This document shows positions 5,191 through 8,595 of a DNA stretch of 8,595 bases, piece after piece. The translations under genes were made by a program, and so were the position numbers. The notes below the pieces were generated by a model. The model did no database searches. It had not been told where the DNA came from and saw only the letters and a program-made list of their open reading frames with translations. Within the stretch, counting starts at the first letter, position 1, and each line of letters begins with the position of its first letter. The DNA is from Candidatus Cloacimonadota bacterium (lineage in GTDB: Bacteria; Cloacimonadota; Cloacimonadia; Cloacimonadales; WRIO01): contig WRIO01000030.1 in assembly GCA_009782695.1 (NCBI GenBank), forward strand, positions 1 to 8,595, given 5' to 3'.

Positions 5191-6734
5191 CAGCTGTCCC
5201 AGTATTTTTTATCCATATTGCGGTATTGGACTGCTTCAGTGATATGCACCAGCTGTATATCTGGCGTTTGGTCTATATCTGCGATGGTTCTGGCGAGTTT
5301 TAGTATCCTATCATACGCTCTGGCAGAAAGCCCTTTTTTGGTCATAGCTTGCTGTAGTAAAGACTTGCTGGTGTCGTCCAGGACACAGTATTTTCGTATG
5401 TGTTTCGAGGACATTTGGGCGTTGCAAAAGATGTTTTCTTTTTGGAATCTTTCGAGCTGGATGTTCCTAGCCACATTTACTCTTTGCCTGATCACAGCTG
5501 ATTTTTCGCCAGAAGGTGTTTGCATCATTTCCCCGTATTTTAGCTGTGGGACTTCGATATGGATGTCTATCCTGTCGAGCAGTGGACCTGATACTTTGGA
5601 GCGATACCGCACTATCTGTCCGGAGGCGCATTTACAGCTATGCCCCTCGATATTGCTCCCGTAATACCCGCAAGGACAAGGGTTCATGCTAGCTACCAGC
5701 ATAAATTTCGCAGGAAAGCAGAGGCTAGATACTGCGCGTGAGATAGTGACAAAGCCGTCCTCGAGAGGTTGACGTAGCACTTCTAAGGCAGATTTTTTAA
5801 ATTCAGGGAGTTCGTCTAAAAACAGCACTCCATTGTGTGACAGAGAGACTTCGCCTGGCTTTGGCACAGAGCCTCCACCTATCAAGGCGATGTCGCTGAT
5901 AGTGTGGTGTGGTGAACGAAAAGGACGGCTGGTTACTACCCCGTTTTTGTATTTTGTCAGCAGACCTGCCACAGAAAAAAGGGTGGTGGTTTCGAGTGCT
6001 TCGGCAAGTGTGATTTCTGGTAAGATACCGGGCAATCGGCGGGCAAGCATAGTTTTTCCTGAACCCGGGGGACCTAGCATCAAGATATTGTGTCCTCCTG
6101 CGGCAGCGATTTCCAGGGCTCTTTTTACTTGAAATTGCCCCTTTACATCATACATATCGTCTATGTCGTCTCCTAGAATATTAAAGACCTCTTCTACATC
6201 GGTAAAAGAAGGCTCTATCGTTATTTTATCAGTCAAGAAGTCGACAGTTTCCTCTAATGTGGACACACCAAATACATTTAATCCCTTTATCAAAGCTGCC
6301 TCGCGGGCATTCTCCTTCGGCACTATCAAGCCTGCCATACCGTCTCGCAGAGCAGCCACAGCAAAGGGTAGCACGCCTCGAACCGGTCGCACTTCTCCGT
6401 CTAACGAGAGCTCTCCCACCATAGCATAAGTCTCCAGCTTTTCACTGCGAAGTTGCCTGCTAGCTTTTAGGATAGCGGTAGCCATAGCCAGGTCGAGCCC
6501 GACCTCGTCTTTTTTCAAATCAGCAGGAGCCAGATTTATGGTATAATTTATTTGATTTAAGTGAAAATTTGAATTTCTGATAGCACTGCACACGCGTTCT
6601 CGGCTCTCTTTCACCGAATTCGAGGGCAATCCCACTATGGTGAACTTTGACATACCTTGCGTGATATCTACTTCTATGTCTATCTTTTCCGCGTCTATGC
6701 CGTTTAGAGTGTAGGAAATTGCTTTTGCGAACAT
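5190..6734 (-). CDS. comM: ComM/YifB family AAA+ ATPase (Mg-chelatase-like)
   Basis: 514 residues, the normal length. An N-terminal ChlI-like domain (~15-165, GLPSNSVKESRERVCSAIRN, APADLKKDEVGLDLAMA) is followed by the AAA+ module (~190-395): Walker A GPPGSGKT at 221-228, Walker B VLFLDELPEF at 303-312. Next come the family signature NPCPCGYYG at 351-359, a C-x-C pair at 367-369 (probable metal site with the first pair) and GPLLDRIDIHIEVPQ. The C-terminal Mg-chelatase domain ends with GLSARAYDRILKLARTIADI (468-487). In Vibrio, ComM is a hexameric helicase that extends branch migration during natural transformation; this role is inferred here from family membership. The start at 6734 has AAGGAG five bases upstream. 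It begins 45 bp after lpxK on the same strand and is probably co-transcribed with it. Its stop touches the right 50-bp repeat. Confidence 0.95.
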   Translation of the reverse strand: MFAKAISYTLNGIDAEKIDIEVDITQGMSKFTIVGLPSNSVKESRERVCSAIRNSNFHLNQINYTINLAPADLKKDEVGLDLAMATAILKASRQLRSEKLETYAMVGELSLDGEVRPVRGVLPFAVAALRDGMAGLIVPKENAREAALIKGLNVFGVSTLEETVDFLTDKITIEPSFTDVEEVFNILGDDIDDMYDVKGQFQVKRALEIAAAGGHNILMLGPPGSGKTMLARRLPGILPEITLAEALETTTLFSVAGLLTKYKNGVVTSRPFRSPHHTISDIALIGGGSVPKPGEVSLSHNGVLFLDELPEFKKSALEVLRQPLEDGFVTISRAVSSLCFPAKFMLVASMNPCPCGYYGSNIEGHSCKCASGQIVRYRSKVSGPLLDRIDIHIEVPQLKYGEMMQTPSGEKSAVIRQRVNVARNIQLERFQKENIFCNAQMSSKHIRKYCVLDDTSKSLLQQAMTKKGLSARAYDRILKLARTIADIDQTPDIQLVHITEAVQYRNMDKKYWDS

Positions 6735-6739
6735 ACAGA

Positions 6740-6745
6740 CTCCTT
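6740..6745 (-). promoter_or_regulatory. Shine-Dalgarno of comM
   Basis: AAGGAG on the minus strand, five bases before the ATG at 6734, confirms the start and shows that comM is translated independently of lpxK. Confidence 0.7.
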
Positions 6746-6779
6746 AATATTTATTATTCAAGCACTCCATAGTTCTTTT

Positions 6780-7883
6780 TTAAGCTTTTTTGTCAAGTAT
6801 TTTTTGGTTTTTACTGTTTTTTATAGTCTGCAAAATGTCTATAGAACTATCTTTTTTGCTTAAAACGAAGTTTATTTTAACTACGAGTAGAGGGATATTT
6901 ACCCGCAAATCTTTTATTTTGGTGAAGTCTTTTTCAGTGGTCACTATATAATCGCATTTGAGTGCCAAATGGTCTGACAGTTTATCCATAAAGGCTTGAT
7001 CATAGCTGAAGTGGTCTGCATTTATAAAGTGGTCGAAAAAGCTGATGCCTGCCTTTTGGATAGTGTTTTCAAAGGATTTTGGTGTCCCTATACCCGACAG
7101 CAGAACATTTCTTTTGTCCCGAATATCCTCTGCCTTCACCTCTTGACCGCTCAAAGTGACTATTTGCTGCACTTCATAGAAGCCTGACAAGATAGGTTTT
7201 TTATATGTTTTTAGGTAGGTTTCTGCCTCTTTCGGCAGAGAATCTTTGTCACCGCTGCACACAAAGAAATCTGCTTCACGCAGGTTTTTTAGAGGCTCTC
7301 TTAGCAGTCCAGCAGGCACGTAAAAGCCGTTACTAAACGGTGCTATGGTGTTAAAAACGCATATCTTTAGCTCAGGCTGCACCGCTAAATATTGAAAGGC
7401 GTCATCCATAATCACCAGATCTAAATCGGGAAATCTTGCCTGTAAAATCTTTATCGATTTTACCCTGTTTTTCCCTATCATTACAGGCACGCCGGGCAGC
7501 TTTTCGGTATATAAAGCCGCTTCGTCCCCAGCAGAGGAAATATCCCCCTGCTTAGCTTGCAGGTCGCTAACTAATATATTCTGGTTTTCCAGCTTCCCCT
7601 TGTATCCACGCAAGACGATAGCTATCTGGTGAGTGGATTTTAGCTGACTAACTAACCACAGCACAAAAGGGGTCTTGCCCGCTCCGCCACAGGTGATATT
7701 ACCGACAGAAATCACAGGAACATCAGGCTGATAAATAAGCTGGGGGAAGGCGCGGTAAAAAGCCCGACGGATATTCTGCACCACCCCATAAATGAGCGAA
7801 AAAGGGTAGAGAACATAAGCTATCGCCCCTCTTGTGTTTAAAATATCGGCAGTAATATATCGGTTTACCGTAAAATTTTTCAT
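6780..7883 (-). CDS. lpxK: Tetraacyldisaccharide 4'-kinase (lipid A kinase)
   Basis: 367 residues. LpxK phosphorylates the 4' position of the lipid A disaccharide precursor at the inner face of the cytoplasmic membrane. An N-terminal amphipathic, hydrophobic stretch (~20-45) would seat it on the membrane. Motifs in order: PVISVGNITCGGAGKTPF with the P-loop at 66-72, LRGYKGK (91-97), GDEA (119-122), VMIGKNRVKS, VIMDDAFQY (157-165), VPAGLLREPL (189-198), LSGIGTPKSF (262-271), FFDHF (282-286), VTTEKDFTKI (314-323). The usual DDGFQH/DDAFQH reads DDAFQY here, so a normally conserved His is Tyr; the rest is complete and the enzyme is probably active. No good ribosome site precedes the ATG at 7883, but this start gives the full N-terminal helix. 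It is followed 45 bp later by comM. The 500-bp region upstream shows no convincing promoter. Confidence 0.95.
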   Translation of the reverse strand: MKNFTVNRYITADILNTRGAIAYVLYPFSLIYGVVQNIRRAFYRAFPQLIYQPDVPVISVGNITCGGAGKTPFVLWLVSQLKSTHQIAIVLRGYKGKLENQNILVSDLQAKQGDISSAGDEAALYTEKLPGVPVMIGKNRVKSIKILQARFPDLDLVIMDDAFQYLAVQPELKICVFNTIAPFSNGFYVPAGLLREPLKNLREADFFVCSGDKDSLPKEAETYLKTYKKPILSGFYEVQQIVTLSGQEVKAEDIRDKRNVLLSGIGTPKSFENTIQKAGISFFDHFINADHFSYDQAFMDKLSDHLALKCDYIVTTEKDFTKIKDLRVNIPLLVVKINFVLSKKDSSIDILQTIKNSKNQKILDKKA

Positions 7884-7994
7884 ATATTATTAAACTCAAA
7901 ATATGGAGATTTGTTACTCTGAAATAGGAATTTGGAAACTGATAGAAAAATAAAGTGTAAATTTCGATGAAATTATCAATTTTTTTTATGACGC

Positions 7995-8123
7995 TTTATA
8001 ACGCTATGAATAATAATGTAGTTATGCAACGAGCAAGCAAGGAGGCTCGGAGAAGGTAAGAGCTTCTCCGAGTCTCCTTGCTTGCACCTTCTATTAAACC
8101 AATATAAAATATGGCGTTATAAA
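7995..8123. repeat. 129-bp concentric imperfect palindrome with 23-bp stem
   Basis: The inner arms 8033-8055 and 8063-8085 pair over 23 bp with a single G-U wobble and a 7-base loop (8056-8062). The outer arms TTTATAACGC (7995-8004) and GCGTTATAAA (8114-8123) pair perfectly over 10 bp and extend inwards by about four weaker pairs. Both pairs share the same centre, base 8059, so this is one structure rather than two chance hairpins. The inner stem is GC-rich in an AT-rich setting. No long T-tract follows on either strand, so it is not a typical terminator. Confidence 0.85.
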
Positions 8124-8173
8124 TCAACATATAATAATATTTTATAAATGCATTTAAATGATAGCTTTATAAT

Positions 8174-8371
8174 TAAATTAGAAATTAGAAATTAGAAATG
8201 TGGTGTGCTTCGCACAATGTGCAAATCAATCAATCTCATAGGGTAGGCAACCTCTCGCTGTCATTCTGAGCGAAGCGAAGAATCCAGTATAATATATATC
8301 GTCCTGAGGACACCACTACTAGTAACTCCACCGAAGGTGGACCAGCATACCACATTTCTTATTACTAATTT
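8174..8371. mobile_element. 198-bp MITE-like element with the same terminal repeats
   Basis: The left end (8174-8209) is TAAATTAG, two more AAATTAG copies and AAATGTGGTGTGCT, identical over 36 bases to the ends of the vWA segment. The right end (8344-8371), read on the minus strand, matches it at 25 of 28 positions. Inside are a TGTGC-TTC-GCACA hairpin, module C, a GTCC-TGA-GGAC hairpin and a CCACC-GAA-GGTGG hairpin. It encodes nothing. No clear target-site duplication is visible in the AT-rich flanks. The right end lies 12 bp from the stop of the restriction-modification gene. Confidence 0.55.
8260..8287 (+). repeat. Module C copy 2
   Basis: A 28-bp repeat matching 5058-5085 at 27 positions. 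In both places it stands some way inside a right-hand terminal repeat, with TATAATATAT and CGT between them. Confidence 0.85.
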
Positions 8372-8383
8372 GAATGCTGTTCC

Positions 8384-8595
8384 CTACGAGAACTCCATCT
8401 TCGGCAAGCCTTTTACTATTTTGACTGTCTTTACGCTGAGATTGATGATACTGTGCAGCAGGTCGATGATATATCGAGGATTACCCACTTCCTCACACCA
8501 ATCGTTTGCATCGTTGATTATGCCACTTTTTTTGTCCTCTGACACACAATACCTATCCATAATCCATTTTATCGCAGATTTGCCATTTACGATGT
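8384..8595 (-). CDS. Type ISP restriction-modification helicase/methylase, C-terminal end only
   Basis: A minus-strand open frame enters at the right edge and ends with TAG at 8386-8384, giving 69 residues. The run NGKSAIKWIMDRYCV, SGIINDANDW, GNPRYIIDLLHSIINLSV and TVKIVKGLPKMEF matches the conserved C-terminal signature that I know from very large single-chain proteins (around 1,600 residues) annotated as predicted helicase or type ISP restriction/modification enzyme. Those combine a nuclease, a superfamily 2 helicase, an N6-adenine methylase and a target-recognition region, and they defend against foreign DNA. Only the tail is visible, so whether the gene is intact cannot be judged. The protein ends a residue or two after the usual LPK-x-F, so the C-terminus looks natural. 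The TAG lies in a CGTAGGGAAC phrase resembling the repeat around 4999-5007. Confidence 0.8.
   Translation of the reverse strand, partial: IVNGKSAIKWIMDRYCVSEDKKSGIINDANDWCEEVGNPRYIIDLLHSIINLSVKTVKIVKGLPKMEFS

Larger units (their letters stand above)
7884..8383. other. Gene-free 500-bp region upstream of lpxK
   Basis: No coding frame is supported here. It contains, in order, an AT-rich leader for lpxK (7884-7990) without a clear promoter, the concentric palindrome at 7995-8123, an AT-rich link with GCTTTATAA at 8164-8172 that also occurs at 7993-8001, and the 198-bp terminal-repeat element at 8174-8371. The lpxK promoter probably lies within 7884-7990, but I cannot point to boxes. Confidence 0.7.

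Noticed and set aside
5218..6429. Plus-strand open frames of 88-148 codons inside comM
   Set aside because: They lie antisense to the well-conserved comM frame, have no ribosome sites and show no recognisable protein pattern.
7995..8123. Integron attC recombination site
   Set aside because: The outer arms are AAC...GTT-like and the size is in range, but the 7-base R boxes fit only 5 of 7 positions (GTTATAA versus GTTRRRY). The inner stem is almost fully paired without extrahelical bases, and no integrase or cassette array is visible.

Overview
The window looks like a chromosomal segment of a low-GC, Gram-negative bacterium. The Gram-negative inference rests on a lipid A kinase (LpxK), a periplasmic SurA-type chaperone and two lipobox-bearing envelope lipoproteins. 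Isoleucine is read mostly by ATA and ATC in the resident genes. LpxK has the DDAF version of its DDGF motif, which I associate with the Bacteroidota/FCB side of the tree. The intergenic spaces are packed with modular repeats. Together these fit an FCB-group lineage such as Cloacimonadota, but that placement is only an inference.

Layout. Positions 1-306 (minus) hold the N-terminal part of an unrecognised protein that runs off the left edge, with a consensus Shine-Dalgarno and aberrant codon use. Positions 369-3773 (plus) form a tight three-gene envelope operon: a large lipoprotein resembling the DNRLRE/CBM96 type, a small lipoprotein with a diverged PpiC-like region, and a SurA-like chaperone with two parvulin domains. 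Positions 3749-5190 are a segment bounded by a 50-bp near-perfect inverted repeat (48/50). It contains tandem ~100-120 bp repeats, a von Willebrand factor A (vWA) gene with a Lys/Pro-rich tail, a UUCG-capped hairpin and more repeat modules. Positions 7883-5190 (minus) are a likely lpxK-comM(yifB) operon. Positions 7884-8383 are a gene-free stretch of 500 bp. It holds a 129-bp concentric palindrome with a 23-bp central stem, and a 198-bp element whose ends are the same terminal repeat that bounds the vWA segment. Positions 8595-8384 (minus) are the last 69 codons of a very large helicase-methylase protein of the type ISP restriction-modification class, recognised by its C-terminal signature.

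How it fits together. The left operon probably handles folding and surface display of envelope proteins. lpxK makes lipid A. comM is a AAA+ helicase of natural transformation. The repeats are the unusual part. A terminal module, (AAATTAG)3 followed by AAATGTGGTGTGCT, occurs four times (three near-identical, one diverged). Three copies sit at the 3' end of a gene, and the four pair into two inward-facing sets. One set encloses only 198 bp of repeat; the other encloses 1.44 kb with the vWA gene. Three copies of a 7-mer containing TAG on one strand and TAA on the other put a stop codon in all six frames, and surA actually uses one of them as its stop. This is the best candidate here for an undescribed mobile or regulatory repeat system, although no transposase is visible in the window.
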